A stretch of DNA of 64,000 nt from Lacinutrix venerupis (GTDB lineage Bacteria; Bacteroidota; Bacteroidia; Flavobacteriales; Flavobacteriaceae), in the NCBI RefSeq assembly GCF_003663945.1, contig NZ_RCCH01000007.1:124001-188000 (forward strand). Direction: 5' to 3'. Positions 1-7,710 of the stretch are shown one piece after another. Under the pieces are notes generated by a model. It made no database searches. It saw only the letters and a program-made list of their open reading frames with translations, and was not told where the DNA came from. How positions within the stretch are numbered: position 1 is the first letter of the stretch; each line of letters begins with the position of its first letter. Position numbers and translations under genes: made by a program.

Positions 1-560
1 AACATGCCGTTTTAACTAGTGTAGATAGAGACGATTTAAAAGATATGGGAAGCATAATGTGGGCAGAAACTGTAAAATCTGTACGTAGAATGAATCCAGA
101 AACCACCTTAGAAACTTTAATTCCAGATTTTCAAGGTATAGAAAAACACATCGATAGAATTGTTGATGTTGCACCAGAAGTAGTGTCGCATAATATAGAA
201 ACTGTAAAACGTCTTACCAGAGAAGTTAGAATACAAGCAAAATACGAACGTAGTTTAGGTGTTTTAAAATATTTAAAACAACAAGGACAACGCAGAACAA
301 AATCTGGTATTATGTTAGGTTTAGGCGAAACTCGTGAAGAAGTAATTGAAACATTACACGATTTACGAAATAATGATGTAGATGTTGTAACTATTGGGCA
401 ATACCTTCAACCAAGTAAAAAACACTTACCTGTTAAGCAATTTATTACACCATATCAATTTAAAGAATACGAAACTATTGGCTTAGACTTAGGTTTTCGA
501 CATGTAGAAAGTAGCGCATTAGTACGTTCATCTTATAAAGCTCAAAAACACATTAACTAA
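1..560 (+). CDS. lipA: Lipoyl synthase (3' part)
   Basis: Radical-SAM enzyme that inserts two sulfurs into octanoyl groups on lipoyl domains. The reading frame is open to the left edge (codons from base 3 read HAVLTSVDRDDL), so the N-terminus and the radical-SAM cysteines lie outside the window. The visible part has the LipA hallmarks: AVLTSVDRDD, the PDFQG segment, the VSHNIETV segment, KSGIMLGLGE, QYLQPSKKHLPV, and the RSSYKA end. The stop codon directly touches the gap start codon. Its substrates include E2 proteins such as the one at 18.9-20.2 kb and the glycine cleavage H protein that works with GcvP at the other end of the window. Confidence 0.95.
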   Translation, partial: HAVLTSVDRDDLKDMGSIMWAETVKSVRRMNPETTLETLIPDFQGIEKHIDRIVDVAPEVVSHNIETVKRLTREVRIQAKYERSLGVLKYLKQQGQRRTKSGIMLGLGETREEVIETLHDLRNNDVDVVTIGQYLQPSKKHLPVKQFITPYQFKEYETIGLDLGFRHVESSALVRSSYKAQKHIN

Positions 561-1577
561 ATGGTTACTGTTGCTATAAATGGTTTTGGGCGCATAGGCC
601 GTCGTGTTTTTAGATTACTTGAAGAAAAAAACAATATAAAAGTTGTTGCAATTAACGACTTGGCAGATGCAAAAACATTAAGCCATTTATTAAAATATGA
701 TAGTATTCATGGTATTTTTAATGCCGAAATAGCGCATACCAAAGACTCTATTATTGTAAATAAAAATAAAGTTGCGCTTTTAAATGAAGCTCATCCAAAA
801 AATATTAACTGGCAATCATTTAGCCCTGATTTTGTTATTGAAGCAACAGGAAAATTTAAAACTAAAAAAGAGTTAGATTTTCATATAAAAAATGGAGGAA
901 AACGTGTAATATTAAGCGTTCCTCCTATTGATGATGAAATAAAAACAATTGTTTTAGGTGTTAATGAAACTATTTTAAATGGTAACGAGAGCATAATTTC
1001 AAACGCATCTTGCACAACAAATAATGCTGCTCCAATGATTGATGTTATTAATGAGCTTTGTGGTATTAACCAAGCTTATATTACAACAATTCATTCTTAC
1101 ACAACAGACCAAAGTTTACACGATCAACCTCACCGCGATTTACGTCGTGCACGCGCAGCCGGACAATCTATTGTACCAACTACTACTGGAGCAGCAAAAG
1201 CACTTACCAAAATTTTTCCAGAATTAGCTAATGTTATTGGCGGTTGTGGTATACGTGTTCCTGTTGCAAATGGTTCGCTTACAGATATTACTTTTAATGT
1301 AAAAAACACAGCATCGATAGAAGCTATTAATAATGCCTTTAAAAAAGCATCAGAAAAAAAATATAAAAACATTTTAGAATATACAGAAGATCCAATAGTT
1401 TCTATTGATATTGTTGGCAATTCGCACTCGTGTATCTTCGATTCTCAAATGACATCTGTAATTGGTAATATGGTAAAAATTATTGGTTGGTACGATAATG
1501 AAACAGGTTACTCAAATCGTATTATAGACTTGATTACCAATTTATCGCAAAAAAAAATGCATTTAACTGTTAAATAA
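561..1577 (+). CDS. gap: Glyceraldehyde-3-phosphate dehydrogenase, type I
   Basis: NAD-dependent oxidation and phosphorylation of glyceraldehyde-3-phosphate in central carbon metabolism. The 338-residue length fits the family. The N-terminal Rossmann motif is INGFGRIGR (residues 6-14). The catalytic cysteine lies in SNASCTTN (Cys151) and the partner histidine in TTIHSYT (His178). ARAAGQSIVPTTTGAAKA and WYDNETGYS are also present. The ATG follows the lipA stop without a gap, so the two are probably co-transcribed. Bacteroidota often carry several gap paralogs; whether this one is the main glycolytic enzyme cannot be decided here. Confidence 0.96.
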   Translation: MVTVAINGFGRIGRRVFRLLEEKNNIKVVAINDLADAKTLSHLLKYDSIHGIFNAEIAHTKDSIIVNKNKVALLNEAHPKNINWQSFSPDFVIEATGKFKTKKELDFHIKNGGKRVILSVPPIDDEIKTIVLGVNETILNGNESIISNASCTTNNAAPMIDVINELCGINQAYITTIHSYTTDQSLHDQPHRDLRRARAAGQSIVPTTTGAAKALTKIFPELANVIGGCGIRVPVANGSLTDITFNVKNTASIEAINNAFKKASEKKYKNILEYTEDPIVSIDIVGNSHSCIFDSQMTSVIGNMVKIIGWYDNETGYSNRIIDLITNLSQKKMHLTVK

Positions 1578-1578
1578 G

Positions 1579-1586
1579 TATATTTG
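1579..1586 (+). promoter_or_regulatory. -7 promoter element upstream of the hybrid kinase
   Basis: TATATTTG matches the Bacteroidota -7 consensus TAnnTTTG and lies 20 bases before the ATG at 1607. No clear TTG is at the -33 position, so this is a motif match only. Confidence 0.45.
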
Positions 1587-1606
1587 TTGTTAGTAAATAT
1601 CCTAAA

Positions 1607-3826
1607 ATGTCCCACTTTTATAAAACCTTTTTTATACTATTCTTACTCTTTGGAGCTCTTGTAAATGCGCAAGAACTTTCTTTAGAGGAGTTAGATATAC
1701 TTCAGGCAAAAGTAAATACGGATCTTTCTTTTGCTCAAAAAAACATAGAGAACTCTTTTTATTTTCAAGCGAAAACAAACATAGACAGTGCTTTAGAAAA
1801 TGCTAAAAAACTTGATAACAAAAAAAGCTTAGGTTTAGTTTATTCTAAATTAGGAAAAATTCAACATTTATTAGAAGAAGATAGCGAAGCTACAAATACA
1901 CTTATTAAAGCTATAGAAATACAACGCTTTGCAAAAGATAATATAAATATTGCCGAAACATACAAAACACTTGCAGATGTTTATATGGCAACAAAAAAAT
2001 ATGAAAAAGCCTTAGATTATTATAAATCTGCAGAAACACTTTTTAATCAAGAAGATTTACCTAATTACGAAGCAGAAACATTATTAAAAAAAGGACAAGC
2101 CTACCTTGCTTTAAAGAATTTTAAAAAAGCTGAAAGCACTTTAAGTAAAGCGGTTTCTCTATCTCAAAGATATAAATTAAACAAACTATTAAGTAGTAGT
2201 TTAATTTATTTAGGCGAAGCACAAGCAGAATTAGGCAGACTAGGTATCGCGTTAAAAATAGCTCATGAAGGTTTTACAATTGCTAAAGAAGATAAAAATT
2301 TAGATGTATTAAGTGCTGGCTATTTAACCTTAAGTAACCTATACGAAGCTGATGGTAATTACAAACTAGCCAATAAATATTTAAGATCTCATTTAAAACT
2401 ATCAGATTCTTTATTAAATATCAAAAGAGCATTAGTTTCTCCAGAAAAAAGAAACGAATATTTAATAGCTAATCAAATTCAGTATCAAAAAAATAGTAAA
2501 GCAGATTTAGAAGAGGAAACTAGTGCAAATATCATTACACAACTAATTACAATTTTAAGTATTGCCTTAATTACAATACTTTCTCTGTTAACTTTATCTC
2601 TTTACAAAAACAATAATATTAGATTAAAATCTAACAATATATTACATAAAAAAAATAGCGAACTTATTATTAGTAAGGAAAAAGCAGAACTAGCCTCTAA
2701 GACTAAAGCTAATTTTTTATCTACCGTAACTCACGAATTACGTACACCTTTATACGCAGTAACAGGCTTAACAAATATGCTTTTGGACGAGAATCCAAAA
2801 CCAGAACAAATACCACATTTAAAATCTTTAAAATTTTCTGGAGATTACTTACTAACTTTTATAAATGATATTCTTCAAATTAATAAAATTGAGGCTAATA
2901 AAGTAGAGATTGAAAAAGAAGTATTTAATTTAAAAAAGAAAATAGCTAATGTAATTTCTGCCTTAAACAATTCTGCAGCAGGAAACAATGTAAATTTACA
3001 TTTTGAATACGACGAAAATTTACCTCATAATTACAATGCAGACCAACTTAAAATTTCTCAAATTTTAATTAACTTAATTGGTAACTCTATTAAGTTTACA
3101 AAAGATGGAGATATTTGGGTTCGCGCCACAAAAATTAATGAGAAAAACGGAATATATAATATTAGGTTTGAAGTTCAAGACAATGGAATTGGCATAAGTA
3201 AAGAAAAGCAAGAACACATGTTCGAAAGTTTCTCTCAAGGCTCTATACAAATTAATAGAAAGTATGGAGGAACTGGTTTAGGTCTTTCTATTGTTAAAGG
3301 ATTAATAGATATTTTAAATGGTAAAATCTACCTTAAAAGTGTATTAGGTCAAGGCTCTAGCTTTTATTTTGAACTTCCTTTAGAATATGCAGAAGAAGCA
3401 GTTAAAAAAGAACAATTAAATTACTTTAAAGATATTAACGAATTAGAATTAAGTAACATTAAGATTTTGGTAGTTGAAGACAACAAAATTAACCAAATGA
3501 TTACCAAAAAGATCTTAAATAAAATGAAGCTTAATTGCGAAGTTGTTGAAAACGGTGAGCATGCTGTTGAAAAAGTAAAAGAAAACCAATACGATGTTGT
3601 ACTAATGGATATCCACATGCCTGGAATAAGTGGTATTGAAGCAACAAAAATTATACGAACATTTAATAAAGACCTTACTATTTTTGCACTTACTGCCGTA
3701 ACTATAGAAGATAAAATGGCAGAATTTGATGATGCTGGATTTACAGACATTATTAGCAAACCATTTAAGCAAGAAGATTTCGAAAAGAAACTTTTTGAAG
3801 CTTTAATTCTTAAAGAAAAAGCCTAA
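1607..3826 (+). CDS. TPR-containing hybrid sensor histidine kinase
   Basis: Two-component signalling protein of 739 residues. It has a signal peptide (1-21), tetratricopeptide-like helical repeats in the periplasmic part (about 25-300), one membrane segment (about 311-333), a HisKA domain with the H-box THELRTPL (His376), and an HATPase domain with N-box NSIKF, DNGIGI and GGTGLGLSI (about 490-590). A C-terminal receiver domain follows, with LVVEDN, phospho-acceptor Asp668 in LMDIHMPG, and Lys718. All catalytic residues are visible. A downstream phosphotransfer or output partner is not adjacent. The end overlaps the convergent lpxK by 4 bases. The signal sensed is unknown. Confidence 0.93.
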   Translation: MSHFYKTFFILFLLFGALVNAQELSLEELDILQAKVNTDLSFAQKNIENSFYFQAKTNIDSALENAKKLDNKKSLGLVYSKLGKIQHLLEEDSEATNTLIKAIEIQRFAKDNINIAETYKTLADVYMATKKYEKALDYYKSAETLFNQEDLPNYEAETLLKKGQAYLALKNFKKAESTLSKAVSLSQRYKLNKLLSSSLIYLGEAQAELGRLGIALKIAHEGFTIAKEDKNLDVLSAGYLTLSNLYEADGNYKLANKYLRSHLKLSDSLLNIKRALVSPEKRNEYLIANQIQYQKNSKADLEEETSANIITQLITILSIALITILSLLTLSLYKNNNIRLKSNNILHKKNSELIISKEKAELASKTKANFLSTVTHELRTPLYAVTGLTNMLLDENPKPEQIPHLKSLKFSGDYLLTFINDILQINKIEANKVEIEKEVFNLKKKIANVISALNNSAAGNNVNLHFEYDENLPHNYNADQLKISQILINLIGNSIKFTKDGDIWVRATKINEKNGIYNIRFEVQDNGIGISKEKQEHMFESFSQGSIQINRKYGGTGLGLSIVKGLIDILNGKIYLKSVLGQGSSFYFELPLEYAEEAVKKEQLNYFKDINELELSNIKILVVEDNKINQMITKKILNKMKLNCEVVENGEHAVEKVKENQYDVVLMDIHMPGISGIEATKIIRTFNKDLTIFALTAVTIEDKMAEFDDAGFTDIISKPFKQEDFEKKLFEALILKEKA

Positions 3827-4827
3827 CATTTAATAGCAGTCTTAACAAGGTTATTAAAATCGATCTGTCTATCTATAGTAATCTCTATAGGCAAATAAAA
3901 AAGTTTATTGCTTAAAGTTGATTCTGCAATTAACCTAACATAATCTTTTTCGGTAGTTATAATTAAATCATTTTTAGCAATAGTCTCAATCTCTTTTTTA
4001 GAAAAATTATGATGATCGCTAAACTCTAAATGATTAAAATTTAAACCACTATTTTTTAAAAATACAACTAAAGGTTTTGCATTTGCAATTCCGGTAACAA
4101 GTGTAAATTCTTTTAAATTATTTAAAGCTACTACACCACTATTTCCTATCACTTCTTTTGCGTAACTAATAGAGCTAAAAAATACATGTTGATAATCTTT
4201 AGGCCTCAATTCAGCTATTATACTAACTTTCTTTTCTTCAGATAAATTATCAGGACATTTAGTAACCACAATTATTTGTGCTCGTTTTGCTCCTTCTCTA
4301 GGTTCTCGCAAATTACCTGTTGGCAAAACAATGTCTTTAGCATACAAATTAGAGTAAGTAGTTAATAATATATTAAGTTTTGCCTCTACTTTTCTATGCT
4401 GATAAGCATCATCCAAAATAATTAACTCTGGTTTATTGTTTAATGCTCTTAAATTTAAAATACCACGTTGTCTATTTTCATCTACTGAAACGCGAATACT
4501 ATTTTTAAATTTATTGTAAAACTGAAAAGGCTCATCGCCTAAAGTATTAGCTGTAGAATTTTCTGAAGCTAAAACAAAACCCTTTGTTTTTCTTCCGTAA
4601 CCGCGACTTAAAGTAGCTAAATTATAATTTTCATTTAATAACTTTATTAAATACTCTACCATAGGAGTTTTTCCTGTTCCACCGGCACTTAAATTTCCAA
4701 CACATATAATAGGAAAATTATAATTCTTAGATTTTTTTATACCTAAATCGTATAATTTATTTCGGCACCAAGTAACTATAAAATAAATAGGTACAATAGG
4801 TAATAATAAAAGTCTAATAAATTTCAT
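3823..4827 (-). CDS. lpxK: Tetraacyldisaccharide 4'-kinase
   Basis: Phosphorylates the 4' position of the lipid A disaccharide precursor at the inner face of the cytoplasmic membrane. The 334-residue protein has an N-terminal membrane anchor (about 5-20) and the P-loop GNLSAGGTGKTP (residues 44-55), followed by SRGYGRKTKG, GDEPF, the LDDAYQHR segment and the late ITTEKDYVRL, all typical of LpxK. It shows a Gram-negative outer membrane. It is divergent from the Nif3-like gene, and the 78-base gap holds the promoters. Confidence 0.95.
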   Translation of the reverse strand: MKFIRLLLLPIVPIYFIVTWCRNKLYDLGIKKSKNYNFPIICVGNLSAGGTGKTPMVEYLIKLLNENYNLATLSRGYGRKTKGFVLASENSTANTLGDEPFQFYNKFKNSIRVSVDENRQRGILNLRALNNKPELIILDDAYQHRKVEAKLNILLTTYSNLYAKDIVLPTGNLREPREGAKRAQIIVVTKCPDNLSEEKKVSIIAELRPKDYQHVFFSSISYAKEVIGNSGVVALNNLKEFTLVTGIANAKPLVVFLKNSGLNFNHLEFSDHHNFSKKEIETIAKNDLIITTEKDYVRLIAESTLSNKLFYLPIEITIDRQIDFNNLVKTAIKC

Positions 4828-4861
4828 TAATCAAGTTTCAACATAACGAAAGTAAAAATTT

Positions 4862-4869
4862 TATATTTG
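4862..4869 (+). promoter_or_regulatory. -7 promoter element of the Nif3-like gene
   Basis: TATATTTG matches TAnnTTTG, 36 bases before the ATG at 4906. The in-frame TTG at 4867 overlaps this box, so it is very unlikely to be a start codon. The -33 box is not obvious. Confidence 0.5.
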
Positions 4870-4905
4870 TTATTCTTAAAAACTGTAAATCAATTCCTGA
4901 AACTT

Positions 4906-6000
4906 ATGATAATTCAAGATGTTATTAATCACCTAGAAGACTTTGCACCTTTAGCATATGCTGAAGATTTTGATAATGTAGGTTTACTTGTAGGCGACAA
5001 AAATGTTAATTTAACAGGAGTTTTAGTAACTTTAGACACCTTGGAGGCGGTTGTGGACGAAGCCATAGAAAACAATTGTAATTTAATTGTTAGCTTTCAT
5101 CCTATTATTTTTAAAGGTCTAAAAAAGCTTACAGGAAAAACTTATGTAGAACGCACAGTGCTTAAAGCTATAAAAAATGATATTGCCATATACGCTATAC
5201 ATACTGCATTAGATAACCACATACACGGTGTAAACGATATTATTTGCGAACAATTAAAACTTGAAAATCGAAAAATTTTAATACCGCAAGCGCAAACTAT
5301 AAAAAAACTAACCACATATGTTCCCAAAGCAGAAGCCAACAATTTAAGGCAAGCAATATTTAATATTGGTGCAGGAAATATTGGAAATTATAGTAATTGT
5401 AGTTTTAATGTAGAAGGCATTGGAACATTTAATGGTAACGAGAACTCTAATCCTGTAGTTGGAAAAAAAGGAGAAACTGCTTTTGAAGAAGAAACTAAAA
5501 TAACTATAACTTTTGCAAAACATTTAGAAGCTAAAGTATTAAAAACACTTTTTGAAACTCATTCTTACGAAGAAGTTGCATATGAAATAACTACTTTAGA
5601 AAACACTAATCAAAATATAGGTATGGGAATGGTTGGTACTCTACAAAAACCAATGACAGAAACTGATTTTTTAGTTTATTTAAAAACAAAAATGAATGTT
5701 CAAGCCATCCGCCATTCAAAATTTCTAAATAAGCCTGTACAAAAAATTGCAGTATTAGGAGGCTCGGGAAGTTTTGCAATTACAGCCGCAAAGGCAGTAA
5801 AAGCTGATGTTTTTATTACTGCAGATTTAAAATACCATGACTTTTTTTCAGCAGAAAATAGTATTCTTCTAGCAGATATTGGACATTATGAAAGTGAACA
5901 ATACACAAAAAACGGTTTAGTTGCACATCTTACAAAAAAAATTAGTAATTTTGCAATCGTTTTATCGAAGACAAACACCAATCCTGTTAAGTATTTTTAA
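4906..6000 (+). CDS. Nif3-like dinuclear metal center protein
   Basis: A 364-residue member of the NIF3/YbgI/YqfO family. These form hexameric rings with a two-metal site; the biochemical role is poorly settled. Visible parts are the N-terminal NIF3 half (AEDFDNVGLLVGD, SFHPIIFKGLKKL, HTALDN), an inserted CutA/PII-like middle domain, and the C-terminal GGSGSF, ITADLKYHD and ADIGHYESEQ. The first metal-binding motif reads SFHP where many relatives have HHP, so one histidine ligand is replaced by Phe. ATG 4906 was chosen because the earlier TTG lies inside the promoter box. The zinc-ribbon-like gene follows after 3 bases, a common pairing in bacteria. Confidence 0.9.
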   Translation: MIIQDVINHLEDFAPLAYAEDFDNVGLLVGDKNVNLTGVLVTLDTLEAVVDEAIENNCNLIVSFHPIIFKGLKKLTGKTYVERTVLKAIKNDIAIYAIHTALDNHIHGVNDIICEQLKLENRKILIPQAQTIKKLTTYVPKAEANNLRQAIFNIGAGNIGNYSNCSFNVEGIGTFNGNENSNPVVGKKGETAFEEETKITITFAKHLEAKVLKTLFETHSYEEVAYEITTLENTNQNIGMGMVGTLQKPMTETDFLVYLKTKMNVQAIRHSKFLNKPVQKIAVLGGSGSFAITAAKAVKADVFITADLKYHDFFSAENSILLADIGHYESEQYTKNGLVAHLTKKISNFAIVLSKTNTNPVKYF

Positions 6001-6003
6001 AAT

Positions 6004-6783
6004 ATGGCAAAGAGTAAAGAAATAAGTGTAGAACAACGTTTAAGAGCTTTATACGATTTACAATTAATCGATTCTAGAATCGATGAGATAAGAAACGTTC
6101 GTGGAGAACTACCTTTAGAAGTTAGCGACCTTGAAGACGAAGTTACTGGATTAAAAACTAGATTAGAAAAACTTGAAGATAATTTAACATCTATCGATGC
6201 ACAAATTAGCGACAAGAAAAACCTAATTGAAGAAGCAAAAACTTTAATAAAAAAGTATAGCGAGCAACAACAAAATGTTAGAAATAACAGAGAGTTTAAC
6301 TCACTTACTAAAGAAGTAGAATATCAAGAACTTGAAATTGAATTAGCTGAAAAACACATTAGAGAATTCAAAGCTCAAATAGAGCAAAAGAAAGAAGTTA
6401 TTGAAAAAACTAAAGAGCACACAAAAGAACGTGAAACTCACCTTAAACATAAAAAAGGTGAATTAGATGCTATTTTAGCAGAAACTGAAAAAGAAGAAGA
6501 AGCATTACTAAAAAAATCTGACGACTACAAAAAGAAGATTGAAGATCGTTTAGTAAAAGCTTACAACCGTATTCGTACTAATGTAAAAAATGGTTTAGCT
6601 GTTGTACCAATCGAAAGAGGTGCATCTGGAGGTTCTTACTTTACAATTCCACCACAAGTACAAATGGAAATTGCTTCTCGTAAAAAAATTATTACAGATG
6701 AGCATTCAGGACGTATTTTAGTTGATGAAGCTTTAGCTGAAGAACAAAAAGAGAAAATGGAAAAATTGTTTAAAAAACTATAA
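6004..6783 (+). CDS. Coiled-coil protein of the DUF164/CdsZ zinc-ribbon family, zinc ligands lost
   Basis: A 259-residue protein with a long antiparallel coiled coil (about 10-185, rich in Glu and Lys) and a C-terminal domain that aligns by eye with the C4 zinc ribbon of the DUF164 family. The usual CxxC pairs are replaced. RGASGGS has Ser208 and Ser211 where Cys is expected, and TDEHSGRIL has Asp232 and Ser235. The protein has no cysteine at all, but the surrounding IPPQ and RKKII motifs remain. It follows the Nif3-like gene by 3 bases and is closed by a strong terminator. Relatives have been proposed to act in nucleic-acid or zinc-related roles; the function here is unknown. Confidence 0.85.
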   Translation: MAKSKEISVEQRLRALYDLQLIDSRIDEIRNVRGELPLEVSDLEDEVTGLKTRLEKLEDNLTSIDAQISDKKNLIEEAKTLIKKYSEQQQNVRNNREFNSLTKEVEYQELEIELAEKHIREFKAQIEQKKEVIEKTKEHTKERETHLKHKKGELDAILAETEKEEEALLKKSDDYKKKIEDRLVKAYNRIRTNVKNGLAVVPIERGASGGSYFTIPPQVQMEIASRKKIITDEHSGRILVDEALAEEQKEKMEKLFKKL

Positions 6784-6805
6784 TCCATTTCTAAATAATA
6801 CAATC

Positions 6806-6836
6806 AAAGCCTTCATAAATTATGAAGGCTTTTTTT
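6806..6836 (+). terminator. Intrinsic terminator
   Basis: Perfect 12-bp stem AAAGCCTTCATA / TATGAAGGCTTT with a 3-base loop, followed by a T run. It ends the Nif3-like/zinc-ribbon operon. Confidence 0.9.
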
Positions 6837-6936
6837 ATAGCTTGTATTAAAGTTATAACAATCTTTTTTATGAAAATTTTAATACAAATGCTATTTAGTA
6901 TTTATATATTATTACGACTATTTTAAAAAAAAATCT

Positions 6937-7602
6937 ATGAAAAAGACACTTTTATTATTAGCTATTGCAACATTATTTAGTTGTAAAAACACAGCTCAAA
7001 GCTCAGAAAACAATAAAGCACAAGAATCTATAAAAACGGCAACACCAATAGAAGTTCCTTTAAAAAATGGCATGGCTAAAGCCTATTTTGCAAGCGGTTG
7101 TTTTTGGTGCGTCGAAGCTATTTACGAAAGTGTAAAAGGTGTAGAAGAATCTATTTCTGGTTATGCTGGAGGGCATACAAAAAATCCAACATACGAAGCT
7201 AGTAATACTGGAAGAACTGGGCATGCAGAAGCTGTAGAAATTATTTATAACCCAGACATTGTAAGCTTTAGTACATTAGTCGATGTTTATTTTGCTTCGC
7301 AAAATCCAACTCAAGTAAATGGCCAAGGTCCAGATAGAGGCTCTCAATATCGTTCAATAATTTTTTACCAAAACCAAGAACAAAAACAAATTATTGAAAC
7401 TAAAAAAGCTGCATTATCAAAAAAATTAGGAACAACAATTGCTGCCGAAGTATATCCGTTTCAAAAATTCTGGATAGCCGAAGATTATCATCAAAATTAC
7501 GAAAAATTACATCCAAACAATTCTTACATAAAAAATGTTTCTATACCTAGATTAAAACGTTTTCAAGCTAAAATGCCAGAGGTTTTAAAAGCTAATCATT
7601 AA
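6937..7602 (+). CDS. msrA: Peptide-methionine (S)-S-oxide reductase, lipoprotein form
   Basis: Repairs oxidised methionine residues. The first 16 residues form a lipoprotein signal with lipobox ATLFSC (Cys16), so the enzyme is exported and membrane-anchored. The MsrA domain covers about 46-215, with the catalytic motif GCFWC (first Cys55), the GYAGGHTKNPTYE segment, TGHAEAV, and FASQNPTQVNGQGPDRG. The C-terminal part has EDYHQNY. The neighbouring gene is dnaG, which is functionally unrelated. The gene is probably transcribed alone. Confidence 0.95.
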   Translation: MKKTLLLLAIATLFSCKNTAQSSENNKAQESIKTATPIEVPLKNGMAKAYFASGCFWCVEAIYESVKGVEESISGYAGGHTKNPTYEASNTGRTGHAEAVEIIYNPDIVSFSTLVDVYFASQNPTQVNGQGPDRGSQYRSIIFYQNQEQKQIIETKKAALSKKLGTTIAAEVYPFQKFWIAEDYHQNYEKLHPNNSYIKNVSIPRLKRFQAKMPEVLKANH

Positions 7603-7710
7603 TACAAAACAGTTAAATATTTACTCTTTATAAAACAGTACTCTTTTAAAACCACCACAATTATATTACATTTACAAAGTAAATCTACCAACGTATAAAA
7701 ATTACTACAA

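Noticed and set aside
4867-4905. TTG start that extends the Nif3-like protein by 13 residues
   Set aside because: The TTG overlaps the TATATTTG promoter box, and the ATG at 4906 gives the normal family N-terminus.
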